Of a stretch of DNA of 43,053 nt, positions 7,438 through 16,159 are shown one piece after another (within the stretch, counting starts at the first letter, position 1; every line of letters begins with the position of its first letter). The position numbers were made by a program, and so were the translations under genes. Where the stretch lies: assembly GCA_016873635.1 (NCBI GenBank), contig VGWJ01000020.1:1-43053 (forward strand), in the 5' to 3' direction. Source of the stretch: Lentisphaerota bacterium (lineage in GTDB: Bacteria > Verrucomicrobiota > Kiritimatiellia > UBA8416 > VGWJ01). Under the pieces are notes generated by a model. The model searched no databases and was not told the DNA's origin. It saw nothing but the letters and a program-made list of their open reading frames with translations.

Positions 7438-10400
7438 AACGTTCACAGACCAATTCCGTTCGATTCGCTGTCGTTTCGATTCTGGCGCTCTCCGTGGCCG
7501 GCTGCATTGCCTTGGGCAGCGGCCCCGGCGAGGACCCGCTGCGGCCGCGTGACCTGACGCCGGTGACATGGCTGAAGGCGCCGTCGCATCCTCCCGTCGA
7601 AATCGTTCGAGGCGGGGAGGCGAAGGCGGTGGTCTTTTTGGCTCCCGTCCAGGCCGTGGAGTTTGCCAGACCGGTGGCAAAGAACCGGCGCCCGTCGACT
7701 TTCCAGCAGATGGTCAGACACTTGACCGAAGGCGTGTCCATCGCCACCAAGGCCGGTCTGACGCTGGTGACGAACGCGCCGCCCTCCGCCGACCAGCCCG
7801 CCATCGTGATCGGCGACTGCGAGGAGACGCGCGCGGCGGGGATCGACGCGGCGAAGATTCCGGCCGAAGGGTTTGTCGTCAAGACCGCCCGCAACCGCAT
7901 CTACCTTGTGGGCAGCGCGGCAAGAGGCGAGGGCACGTGCTGGGCCATAGCGGATTTCCTCGAGCGGTTTGTCGGCGTAAGGTGGTACTGGCCGACGCAG
8001 TACGGCGGGCGTTCCATCCCGCAACGCGCCTCGCTCGCCATTCCCCCGCTTCACTACCAGGACCAGCCGGTCTTTCCCTTCCGGACGATGTACCAGGACT
8101 GGTACTGGCTGCAGGCGCGCTCGTCTGACGAGGAGATACTCCCCATGGCGCCCGGCGCGGGAGCGGAGGGCGCGGAGACGCTCTGGCTGGGCGATTTCTT
8201 ACGGCTGATGCGCCACGGCAACAGTTGGCCGTACGAACCCGTCCAGCAGGGCGCGCGCATCTACGAGTTCATGAACAACACGTTGCGGACCAACAGCGCC
8301 ATATTTGCGGTCCGGGAAGACGGCAGCCGGAACCACGAGACATTCTGCTACAGCTCGCCGGAACTGGTGGCCTGCTATCTGGAGAACCTGGAACGCGCCT
8401 GGGACAAAGGCGGCAAGAACGTCTTCATCGGCGGAATCACGCGGAACTGCGTCACCCTCTGGCCCTGCCTGAACATAGGCAACAGATCCCTGGTGTCCGC
8501 CTGCCGCTGCCGGCCCTGCCGGGAAATGGCGGCGAAGGGCGGCGACGCGCTGATCATGGCCGATTTCGTGCGGCGGCTGTGCGAGGCGATCAAGCCCCGC
8601 TGGCCCGACAAGACCGTCATCTACGTCCCCTGGGATATCCTGAAGTGCCCGGAAGAGCTGAAGTTCCCCGACAATCTCGTGGTAAACTCCCTCGACCTGG
8701 GCACCATGGGGCTGCTGCACCAGCCGAAGATCCGCGAGGAACAGGAGGGTCTCCTCCGCACGTGGGCCGCGAAAACCGGCCGGCCGGTTTGCATGTGGAT
8801 CGACTTTGCCGGCCCCGGCGACTGGACATACGGGCCAGTTCAGTTCCCCCGCCTGGTCCAGGAGTTCTACCAGTCGAACCGCAACCGGTTGGCCGGCGGC
8901 CAGGTGCTTTCGTACGGCGCCGCCTGCTTCGTCACCGCCGCCCCCACCTGCTACGTCTGGAACCGCGCATTGTGGAATCCCGACATGGACGTCGAGGCGA
9001 TCCTTGACGAGATGTGCGAACGGCTCTTCGGCGCCGGCGCGGCCGATGCCAGGGAACTCCTGCGCATCCAGTGCGATCGCTGGGAGAACACCCCCCTGTC
9101 GCGTCCGATACGCGTCGCCGAGCAGCGGGTTGCCCCGAAGCTGTTCCGGGAAATCTGGCCGGCCGAGGTGGTGACACGAATGACGACGCTGCGCGACCGG
9201 GCGCTGGACGCGATCGAGCGCAGCGGCGACACCGAAGCCCGGCGCGCGTTCCTCTACTGGACGTGGTCGTTCGATGCCTTCGTGGAATTCGCCAATAAGA
9301 TCAACGAAGGCGCGGCGCCCCAAACCCTCGTCGAGACCGGCGGCGAAAGGCAGCCGGCGGCCGAAGGCGCGGAACCCGACCCGGATGCGGCGGCCCGGTT
9401 CCAGGGCGGAACGGCGGCAACCAACGTGATCCGGATCGCCAACGTGCGCAGGACGGACGCCGCCGTCGAGGGACGGAGCGAGCTGAGGTTCGACCTCTCC
9501 TGGGGCCACACCTGGCGGGCGAAATGGACGGAGCCGGCCGCGAGCAGCGTGACGGGGCGGGACCTGCCCGTCGAGAGCTGGAGCGCGGCGTGGGTGTTCG
9601 CCAAGTACAGGCTGCCGGGCCGGGAAAACGAAGGGTACTTCCCCGCGACACTGGCGGCGGACCGGACGCAGCACAGAGTCCCCGGCGGAACAACCCTGGA
9701 TGTGGGCCTTACCGCAGGCAAGGGGGTCGGCGTGTTCCTCTACCGCTCCGGACCCGGGCACGGTTCGCTCGATCTGCGCGACGTGAGTCTGCGCTGGCTC
9801 CACGGCGCGGACGGCGTGACGAATCCCTCGGCGGCGGACATCAAGGTCTTCGCCATCGAAATGGTCTATGTCCCGCAAGGCCCCTTCCAACTCGGCTCCG
9901 GGGGCAGGGAAGACGGAAGTTTCACGGACGGCGCATGGACCGACGGCGCCACGCTTCCGTTCCTGGTCGACGCGAAGTGGAGCGGCCCGGTTGCCGAAGG
10001 CTCCGATGCCCGGCGCATCGGCAACTCGGCCGGCCGGCTCTGGGGCATCAGCGAATCCGGGCGCAACGGCATCGGCCCGGAGGGGGCGCTGGCGAACCGC
10101 TATCCCACCGGCTACGAGGCGTTCTACTGCATGCGCTACGAAGTGACCCGCGAACAGTTCACCGCTTTTATCAACTCGATGTCCGCCGCGACGTATGCCG
10201 CCACCTCGGCCGGCGACAGTGGTCACGCGGGGTCCATCTATACGGCAGTCGGGCGCTACGGCCTCTCGGGCGTCTGGCCGAATTTCACGGCCGCCAAACC
10301 GTACCAGGCCTGCAACCTGCTTTCCTGGTGGGACGCCGCCCAGTTCGCGGCGTGGGCAGGGCTGCGTCCGATGACCGAGATGGAATACGAAAAAGCCTGC

Positions 10401-11660
10401 CGCGGCCCGCGCAGGCCGACGGCCAACGAGTTCGCCTGGGGCACGACGGGCATCGCCAGGGAAGAGTACATGGTGGAGCGCGAAGGCAAGGACGATGAGC
10501 GCGTCGCCGGCGGCCCCAGCGACGTTGTCGGCAACGCCAATTACGACCTGACCATGCCGGCCTACTTCGGAGGGCCGGCGCGCGGCGGCGTGAGCGCGAT
10601 CCCCGGCAGCCCCGTGCGCGCGGGCGTGTTCGCGACACCGTCCGGCGGCCGCGCCGCGGCGGGCGGTTCGTACTGGGGCATCCTGGAACTGAGCGGAAAC
10701 GTGCGCGAACAGGTCATCACGGCCGGCAACGCCCACGGCCGCATGTTCGAGGGAACGCACGGAAACGGAACGCTTGAAATCCCGCCCGATTGGCCGCGGA
10801 TTTCCGGAAGCGAAGCCGCCGCCGGCACGGGACTCCGCGGCGGATTCTACGGAGACCTGACCGACCCGCTGCGCGTGTCCGACCGCAACCGCGCGGTCTT
10901 CAAGGACCGGGAAGCCTCCTTCAGCCGCGAGCAACGCACGGAGGCGAACGGCTGGCGCGGCGCGCGCACGGCGCCTGAAGTTGTCATGGCGAGCGACGGA
11001 ACCGTTCCCGTCTCAGTCGAAACCAGTCGGGCGATGCCGCATCTGAAACATGCGGTTCGGGTGGACGGCAAACTGGACGAGTGGAACGAAAGGCCTTCCA
11101 TGGTTCGCCGCGCGCTCTTCCAGATGTATCCTGAGGACCGCCGCCGCACCTGCGGAAGCCGCGTCCTGTGGCGGGGGCCTGACGACCTGGGCGTCAAGGC
11201 CTGGTGGGGTTGGGACGGCGAGGCGCTCTGTGTGGCGGCGGAAGTTGCCGATGACCAACATTTCAACACCCAGACCGGCGGCATGATCTGGAACGGCGAC
11301 GCCTTGCAGGTCGGGATCGCCCTGTCCACGAACGTCCACTGGAATCTCGGGCTGGCCCTGACCGCCAACGGCGCGGTCTTTCACCAGTTCGAAGGCGAAG
11401 GCGATGCGCTGCCGAAGGCCGCCGGCTACGCCGCGGTGCGGGATGCCGCCGCCCGGATCACCCGCTACGAACTGCGCCTGCCGCTGGCCGATCTCGGGCT
11501 GAAACCGGACGAGGAGTTCGGCTTCAACGCGGTCGTTCTGGACGACGACGACGGCAACGGATCCCGTTACTGGTTCCAGTTGGCGTCCGGGCTGAGCGGC
11601 CGGAAGCCAAAAAGCCCGCCGCCCTGGCGGGAGTATCCGCGGTTTGAGATGGGGAAGTAG
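7434..11660 (+). CDS. Lipoprotein with DUF4838-type hydrolase region, WDAAW-type/FGE module and CBM9-like domain
   Basis: 1408 aa. Residues 1-24 form a lipoprotein signal (ALSVAGC, lipobox Cys24), so the protein should be membrane anchored. Residues about 40-215 look like the alpha/beta N-domain seen before GH20/GH67 and DUF4838 catalytic regions (DFLERFVGVRWYWPTQYGG). Residues about 215-630 match DUF4838 (CRCRPCREMAAKGGDALIM; DEMCERLFGAGAADARELL). About 655-800 is the beta-domain, here with SWSAAWVFAKYR. About 803-1183 is the FGE-sulfatase-like domain (FAIEMVYVPQGPF, AWAGLRPMTEMEYEKACRGP, FEGTHGNGT, GWRGARTAPE), with no cysteine pair at the expected active site. About 1201-1408 resembles CBM9/DOMON sugar-binding domains (VRVDGKLDEWNE, WNGDALQVGI). 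Its N-domain has a relic copy at 27044-27142. A surface glycan-degrading or -binding role is inferred. Confidence 0.85.
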   Translation: MKRSQTNSVRFAVVSILALSVAGCIALGSGPGEDPLRPRDLTPVTWLKAPSHPPVEIVRGGEAKAVVFLAPVQAVEFARPVAKNRRPSTFQQMVRHLTEGVSIATKAGLTLVTNAPPSADQPAIVIGDCEETRAAGIDAAKIPAEGFVVKTARNRIYLVGSAARGEGTCWAIADFLERFVGVRWYWPTQYGGRSIPQRASLAIPPLHYQDQPVFPFRTMYQDWYWLQARSSDEEILPMAPGAGAEGAETLWLGDFLRLMRHGNSWPYEPVQQGARIYEFMNNTLRTNSAIFAVREDGSRNHETFCYSSPELVACYLENLERAWDKGGKNVFIGGITRNCVTLWPCLNIGNRSLVSACRCRPCREMAAKGGDALIMADFVRRLCEAIKPRWPDKTVIYVPWDILKCPEELKFPDNLVVNSLDLGTMGLLHQPKIREEQEGLLRTWAAKTGRPVCMWIDFAGPGDWTYGPVQFPRLVQEFYQSNRNRLAGGQVLSYGAACFVTAAPTCYVWNRALWNPDMDVEAILDEMCERLFGAGAADARELLRIQCDRWENTPLSRPIRVAEQRVAPKLFREIWPAEVVTRMTTLRDRALDAIERSGDTEARRAFLYWTWSFDAFVEFANKINEGAAPQTLVETGGERQPAAEGAEPDPDAAARFQGGTAATNVIRIANVRRTDAAVEGRSELRFDLSWGHTWRAKWTEPAASSVTGRDLPVESWSAAWVFAKYRLPGRENEGYFPATLAADRTQHRVPGGTTLDVGLTAGKGVGVFLYRSGPGHGSLDLRDVSLRWLHGADGVTNPSAADIKVFAIEMVYVPQGPFQLGSGGREDGSFTDGAWTDGATLPFLVDAKWSGPVAEGSDARRIGNSAGRLWGISESGRNGIGPEGALANRYPTGYEAFYCMRYEVTREQFTAFINSMSAATYAATSAGDSGHAGSIYTAVGRYGLSGVWPNFTAAKPYQACNLLSWWDAAQFAAWAGLRPMTEMEYEKACRGPRRPTANEFAWGTTGIAREEYMVEREGKDDERVAGGPSDVVGNANYDLTMPAYFGGPARGGVSAIPGSPVRAGVFATPSGGRAAAGGSYWGILELSGNVREQVITAGNAHGRMFEGTHGNGTLEIPPDWPRISGSEAAAGTGLRGGFYGDLTDPLRVSDRNRAVFKDREASFSREQRTEANGWRGARTAPEVVMASDGTVPVSVETSRAMPHLKHAVRVDGKLDEWNERPSMVRRALFQMYPEDRRRTCGSRVLWRGPDDLGVKAWWGWDGEALCVAAEVADDQHFNTQTGGMIWNGDALQVGIALSTNVHWNLGLALTANGAVFHQFEGEGDALPKAAGYAAVRDAAARITRYELRLPLADLGLKPDEEFGFNAVVLDDDDGNGSRYWFQLASGLSGRKPKSPPPWREYPRFEMGK

Positions 11661-11905
11661 AGGCTCCTGCCCGCCGCCGTTCCCGATTCCGACCGATCGA
11701 GGGCGAGACGGCATGGTTCATCTGCCCGTCATCAGGGCATGCCCAGGGCATCCGCAGGGGTTGATAACGGCGTGTGAGCCTGTTAAATTCAACTCTTCCA
11801 GTGTAACGTTGGCGATCTGCCTTTCCGAAAGACGTCGCGGCGTATGCAGTGAATCGGATCCGGCGCGGGTATGAGCCGGCCGGAAGCAGTCGAAGGGAGA
11901 AATCG
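11661..11905 (+). promoter_or_regulatory. Spacer with sigma70-like promoter and GGGCATGCCC palindrome
   Basis: This 245-bp gap is the longest inside the secreted-protein array. TTGATA at 11761-11766, a 17-nt spacer and TAAATT at 11784-11789 make a reasonable sigma70-type promoter in an otherwise GC-rich region. Upstream lies a period-11 repeat CAGGGCATGCC/CAGGGCATCCG (11733-11754) containing the perfect palindrome GGGCATGCCC (11735-11744), a possible operator. GAAGGGAG just before ATG 11906 is a good ribosome binding site. This could be an internal start of transcription for the following four module genes. Confidence 0.45.
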
Positions 11906-14900
11906 ATGACAATAGAGAAACCGGACGGCAGGCGTTTGGCCGGGGTTGCGGCGGCGCTCCTGCCGGCATGCGTTGCCGGCGCGCTTGCCGCCGGCGACGC
12001 CGAGGCGCGGTTCGGGGGATCGGGCAAGGCCGATCCCATCCGGGTTGCCAACGTGAAGTTCGAGGCCGGCGATGACAAGGGCGCGGGAACGATTGCCCTT
12101 GATCTGGCGTGGAACTGGTCGTGGCGCGCGGCATGGGAAGTGGACGCGGCGCAGCACGGCGGCGGGGGCGCTCTCAAGCTGGAGAATTGGGACGCCGCGT
12201 GGATCTTCGTGAAATACCGCAAGCCCGGCGCCGAAAACTGGTCGCACGCCACGCTCGACCCGGACGCGTCGCGCCACACCGCGCCCGCCGGAACGAAGCT
12301 GGACGTCGGTCTCGCGGACGAAGCGGGGGACGGCGCCGGCGCCGGCGTTCGGCGCGGGCTCGGCGTGTTCGTCTACCGCGCAGTCCCTGGCAGCGGCGCC
12401 AACGATTGGCGCGGGCTGAAGCTGCGCTGGCTCAGGGCGGCTGACGGGTTGGACGAGTCCGGGAGGGTGGTCGTCGCGGGCGAAACACCGCGCGCCGCGC
12501 CGGCCGCGAACAAGAAGCCGCCGCGTGACGAGATTGACATGCTTTCGTCTCCCGACGACAACTCGCTTTTTGAAGTCCTGCAGGAAGCGGACGCCAAACA
12601 GGCGGCGGCCGGAGGGAGCACGAAAGGCACTGTCGAAATCCAGGTGTTCGCCCTTCGGATGGTCTACGTCCCGCAGTGCGCCTTCTGGGCCGGCGACGGC
12701 ACGACCAACGCGATCGCCGGCCAGTTTTCGGCGGGCGACTCCAGGGAACCTATCCGGATCGAGAGCGAGGCGGCGCTGACCCTGGGCGGCGCGGACAGGA
12801 AGAACCTGGGTAACTGGGACAACGTGTTTACCACGGATGATTTCTCGAGCAGCCAGACACGGATCCTGCCGGCTGTGTTTCCGAAAGGGTTCGCGGCGCT
12901 CTACTGCATGAGGCAGGAGATCACCTGCGGCGAGATGACGGCGTTCCTGAACACGCTGAACAGCGCACAACAGGCGGCCATGAAGGATTTCATGGGCGAG
13001 ACGGGAAGCGAAAGGGGAATCACCCTCAAGGGTTCCGGACTTCTCGCGAAATACGAGACCGACGAGCCGCAGGCCGTGTGCAGCGGCATCGCGTGGCGCG
13101 AGGCGCTGGCGTTCAGCGCCTGGGCCGGGCTGCGGCCGATGACGGAGCTGGAATTCGAAAAGGCCTGTCGCGGGCCGCTCAAACCGGTGCCGGACGAGTA
13201 TGCGTGGGGAACGGCCACGACCAACACCGCTGCCGGCAGCGATCGTGAGCGCGCGGGTGCCTCGTACTGGGGCATCCTGGATTTGACCGGCAACCTTATC
13301 GAAAACACGGTGGCCGTGGGCGACCCGATCGGCAGGCAGTTTGACGGCACACACGGCGAAGGCCGGGTTGGCGATTTGAGCGAGTGGGATGAATTCGGCG
13401 GCTGTTTCAAGAACGTGAACCGGCCGGATATTCTGGCCGGACTGCCGGGATGGTGGATGCTCGGGGGGGGGATGCTCTGGCGCGGCGTTCCAAACCAGTT
13501 GGCCGTCATGCGGGTTTCGGATCGAAGCAGTCTCACCTTTATCGATTACAGAAGGGCGCGTCCTACGCCTTGCGGGTTCCGGGCGGTTCGTTCGGTTGGC
13601 GCTGGCCGGGCTCAGACCGCGGCCAGTGAAGGCGCCTCACAGGCGGACCGTTTGCAGAGCCTTTTCAATGAACAGGTACGCATCGCGAACGTAACGATGC
13701 TGTCGGGCGCCGGGAAGACCGCCGCCATCAAGTTCGATGTCGCCTGGGACGACTCCTGGCGTAACTCAACCAACTATGACGCTGCCTGGGTCTTCTTCAA
13801 GGCCAGGCCATCCGGTGCCGCTAACTGGGTACATGTGAAGTTGCTGGCGGACAAAGTGCTGAACCCGACCGGGTATGCCCAGGAGAGCGGAACAAAGTTG
13901 GATGTTGTCGTCCCGGCCGGCCCCGACGGCTTCACAGGTGTCTTCCTCCAGCGCGCCGAGCCGGGCGCCGGCCCGCTATCCGCGAAAGGCGTCACAGTGC
14001 TGTGCGAAGCTCCGCCACTGAACACTGAAAACCGAACACTGAATACTCCCCTGTGCGCCCTGGCCATCGAAATGGTCCATGTCCCCGAAGGTCCCTTCTT
14101 CCTCGGCTCGGGCGGGACGGAGGAGAACCGCTTCTACCAGTACACGGATGGAAGCCAGGATACACTTCCGTATCGGGTGGCGGACGCAGGTCCGATCCCG
14201 ACCGGGCCGCAGGACGGCCGGTTGTGGGCCACGGGGGTCCAGCCGGACGGATCGGACGCGGGCGAGATCCCGGCGGCTTTCCCCAACGGGTTCCGAGCGT
14301 TCTACTGCATGAAGTACCAGCTCAAGCACGGACAGTTCGCCGGGTTCCTGGGCATGCAGTCGGAGGTGCGTTCCTTCTATCACGCCTGGCGGGCGGGGAA
14401 TGGTGTGGCTCTCGCCAAGGTGGGCTGGGCGTTCCTGCAGGGGCCGACGTGGGCGCAAAGCGCCGCGTTTGGCGCCTGGGCGGGGCTGCGTCCGATGACG
14501 GAACTTGAGTTCGAGAAGGCGTGGCGCGGGCCGCGCAAACCGGTTCCCGACGAAATCGGGCCCGGGTACTGGGGCATTCGCGAACTCGCTTCGGATGGAC
14601 TGGTCCAGCGCATGGTGTCGGTGGGCCGGCCGGAGGGACTGCAGTTTGCCGGCACGCATGGCGGAGGGGCGACGTCCCTGCCGAAGGACTGGCCGCAAGG
14701 CCCGTCGGCGTCCATCGCACAACGCGGGGACGATTGGGAGGTGAGACCGGGGCACGGGGATGGCTTCGCGGGAACAAGGCCCTCCATCCGGCGCAGGGTC
14801 TTTACGGAAGGCGATACCGACAATTGGCGCGGCGTCCGCACGGCGCCCGCCTTGGCGGCGGCTGCCAAGCCGGCAACCGGGGGCGCCGGGTTCAAGCTCG

Positions 14901-16159
14901 AACTGGAACCGCTGCCGGCCATGGGCGACCAGGATGTCGCCATCTTTCATCTTGCCGGGAAGTTTCATAATGCCGGAGATCAGGCGCTGCCGGTGGAGTT
15001 GAACTCGCCGCTGCCGGATGCCTGTTTCCCGGAGGGGGCCGCGTCGCGCGCCTTCACGGCGGCGCCGAAGAGCGCGACGGAATTCAAGATCCTGACCGTG
15101 TTGACACGCCAGACCGCGCGCGCCGTCCGCCGGGTCCAATCCATTCCGGTGTCGGTCAGGAAGAAGGACGGCGAGGTGCTGGCCGAGACCACGGTCAAGC
15201 TGCAGTTGAGCGATCCCTTGCAGGAGAAGACGGCGGTCATCGGCACCTTCGACGGCGGCAAGGTGACGTTGCGCGTGGGCAACAGCGCCGGCCAGATCGA
15301 GACGGTGACCATCGAGGTCCAGCCGCCGCCGGAGCTGGTCATGGCGGAGACGCACCGGAGTGTTGATGTCCCCGCGGGGGGGGCCGTCGAGGCGCAGTTC
15401 ACGGCCACCCGCCGGGATGCCTCTGTCGTCGAGGGTTTCTACGCCATGCCCTATCGCGTTGTTCCTGCGAACGGCGCGCCGCAGGCCGGCTCGATCGTCG
15501 CCGAGGTGCGCGCGCAGTCGCGTTGGTGGGTGAGCCGGCGCGAGGTCAAAACCGGACCCGCGGTGGAGGCCGGCGGCGATCTGCCGATGGGCGGCGCCGA
15601 TGATGTGGATCTCGGCGCGGCGGGGCTTGAAACGCCGAAGGCGAGTCCCGAGGAGACGGCCTGGGATGTGGATCCCGCGGGAGTGTTCAGGTCGGGAGGT
15701 CCGCCACAGGGCTGGCAGGCGGTCACGCACGGGGCGAGTCTGTGGCCGGGGCGGCTGAAGCCGCCGCCCGCGGGGCGGACGATCGTCTTGGCCGCGACGC
15801 GCGTGGTCTCGCCGGCGGATCGCGACGCGATCCTCAAACTTGGACTTGAGACTGACGGCTGGACATGGCTGGACAACACCGTGATGGCGAGCATAGACAC
15901 CGGCTCGAGCCCGGGATACTACCCGCCCCCCATGCGGATCTGGATCAATGGCGATCTGGTACGCGATTCGCGGCCCGGAGCGAAACCGCCGGCGGCCAGG
16001 TCCATCCCGTTGAAGAAAGGCGCCAACACCCTGCTGATGCAATTCGAGACGGGACCGGACGCCAAGGGGCAGGCACCGAACGTGTTCGCGCTGTTCCACG
16101 ATGCGAAGGACGGCGCGCCGATCCTGGACCTGACGTTTGACATGGAGGTGAAGCCATGA
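11906..16159 (+). CDS. Giant secreted protein with two WDAAW-type/FGE-like modules and C-terminal beta-domains
   Basis: 1417 aa; start ATG 11906 after GAAGGGAG. A Sec signal spans about residues 10-35 (LAGVAAALLPACVAGALAAG). Module 1: beta-domain about 45-185 (LENWDAAWIFVKYRKPG), then FGE-like domain about 243-565. Module 2: beta-domain about 592-700 (NYDAAWVFFKARP), then FGE-like about 717-982. The tail has Ig-like strands (about 1000-1200), the conserved QSRWWVSRREVKTGP, and a jelly-roll-like end (IWINGDLVRDSR, LKKGANTLLMQFE) finishing DLTFDMEVKP. A linker carries an acidic patch EIDMLSSPDDNSLFEVL. Neither FGE domain has the C-x4-C active-site pair. It contains G9 (13463-13471) and G8 (15376-15383) tracts and an in-frame heptamer repeat (14016-14043). 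Extracytoplasmic ligand binding is the likeliest role, inferred from the C-type-lectin-related fold. Confidence 0.82.
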   Translation: MTIEKPDGRRLAGVAAALLPACVAGALAAGDAEARFGGSGKADPIRVANVKFEAGDDKGAGTIALDLAWNWSWRAAWEVDAAQHGGGGALKLENWDAAWIFVKYRKPGAENWSHATLDPDASRHTAPAGTKLDVGLADEAGDGAGAGVRRGLGVFVYRAVPGSGANDWRGLKLRWLRAADGLDESGRVVVAGETPRAAPAANKKPPRDEIDMLSSPDDNSLFEVLQEADAKQAAAGGSTKGTVEIQVFALRMVYVPQCAFWAGDGTTNAIAGQFSAGDSREPIRIESEAALTLGGADRKNLGNWDNVFTTDDFSSSQTRILPAVFPKGFAALYCMRQEITCGEMTAFLNTLNSAQQAAMKDFMGETGSERGITLKGSGLLAKYETDEPQAVCSGIAWREALAFSAWAGLRPMTELEFEKACRGPLKPVPDEYAWGTATTNTAAGSDRERAGASYWGILDLTGNLIENTVAVGDPIGRQFDGTHGEGRVGDLSEWDEFGGCFKNVNRPDILAGLPGWWMLGGGMLWRGVPNQLAVMRVSDRSSLTFIDYRRARPTPCGFRAVRSVGAGRAQTAASEGASQADRLQSLFNEQVRIANVTMLSGAGKTAAIKFDVAWDDSWRNSTNYDAAWVFFKARPSGAANWVHVKLLADKVLNPTGYAQESGTKLDVVVPAGPDGFTGVFLQRAEPGAGPLSAKGVTVLCEAPPLNTENRTLNTPLCALAIEMVHVPEGPFFLGSGGTEENRFYQYTDGSQDTLPYRVADAGPIPTGPQDGRLWATGVQPDGSDAGEIPAAFPNGFRAFYCMKYQLKHGQFAGFLGMQSEVRSFYHAWRAGNGVALAKVGWAFLQGPTWAQSAAFGAWAGLRPMTELEFEKAWRGPRKPVPDEIGPGYWGIRELASDGLVQRMVSVGRPEGLQFAGTHGGGATSLPKDWPQGPSASIAQRGDDWEVRPGHGDGFAGTRPSIRRRVFTEGDTDNWRGVRTAPALAAAAKPATGGAGFKLELEPLPAMGDQDVAIFHLAGKFHNAGDQALPVELNSPLPDACFPEGAASRAFTAAPKSATEFKILTVLTRQTARAVRRVQSIPVSVRKKDGEVLAETTVKLQLSDPLQEKTAVIGTFDGGKVTLRVGNSAGQIETVTIEVQPPPELVMAETHRSVDVPAGGAVEAQFTATRRDASVVEGFYAMPYRVVPANGAPQAGSIVAEVRAQSRWWVSRREVKTGPAVEAGGDLPMGGADDVDLGAAGLETPKASPEETAWDVDPAGVFRSGGPPQGWQAVTHGASLWPGRLKPPPAGRTIVLAATRVVSPADRDAILKLGLETDGWTWLDNTVMASIDTGSSPGYYPPPMRIWINGDLVRDSRPGAKPPAARSIPLKKGANTLLMQFETGPDAKGQAPNVFALFHDAKDGAPILDLTFDMEVKP
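14016..14043. repeat. Four heptamer units inside a coding region
   Basis: Units are CACTGAA, CACTGAA, AACCGAA, CACTGAA. The array is read through as PLNTENRTLN in the linker between beta-domain 2 and FGE domain 2 of the 11906-16159 gene. There the paralogues have unrelated linker sequence, so it looks like an insertion tolerated in a flexible joint. Confidence 0.7.

Noticed and set aside
8199..10934. 911-aa minus-strand open frame
   Set aside because: Antisense to the 7434 lipoprotein, with no recognisable domain or start context; a shadow of the sense codons.
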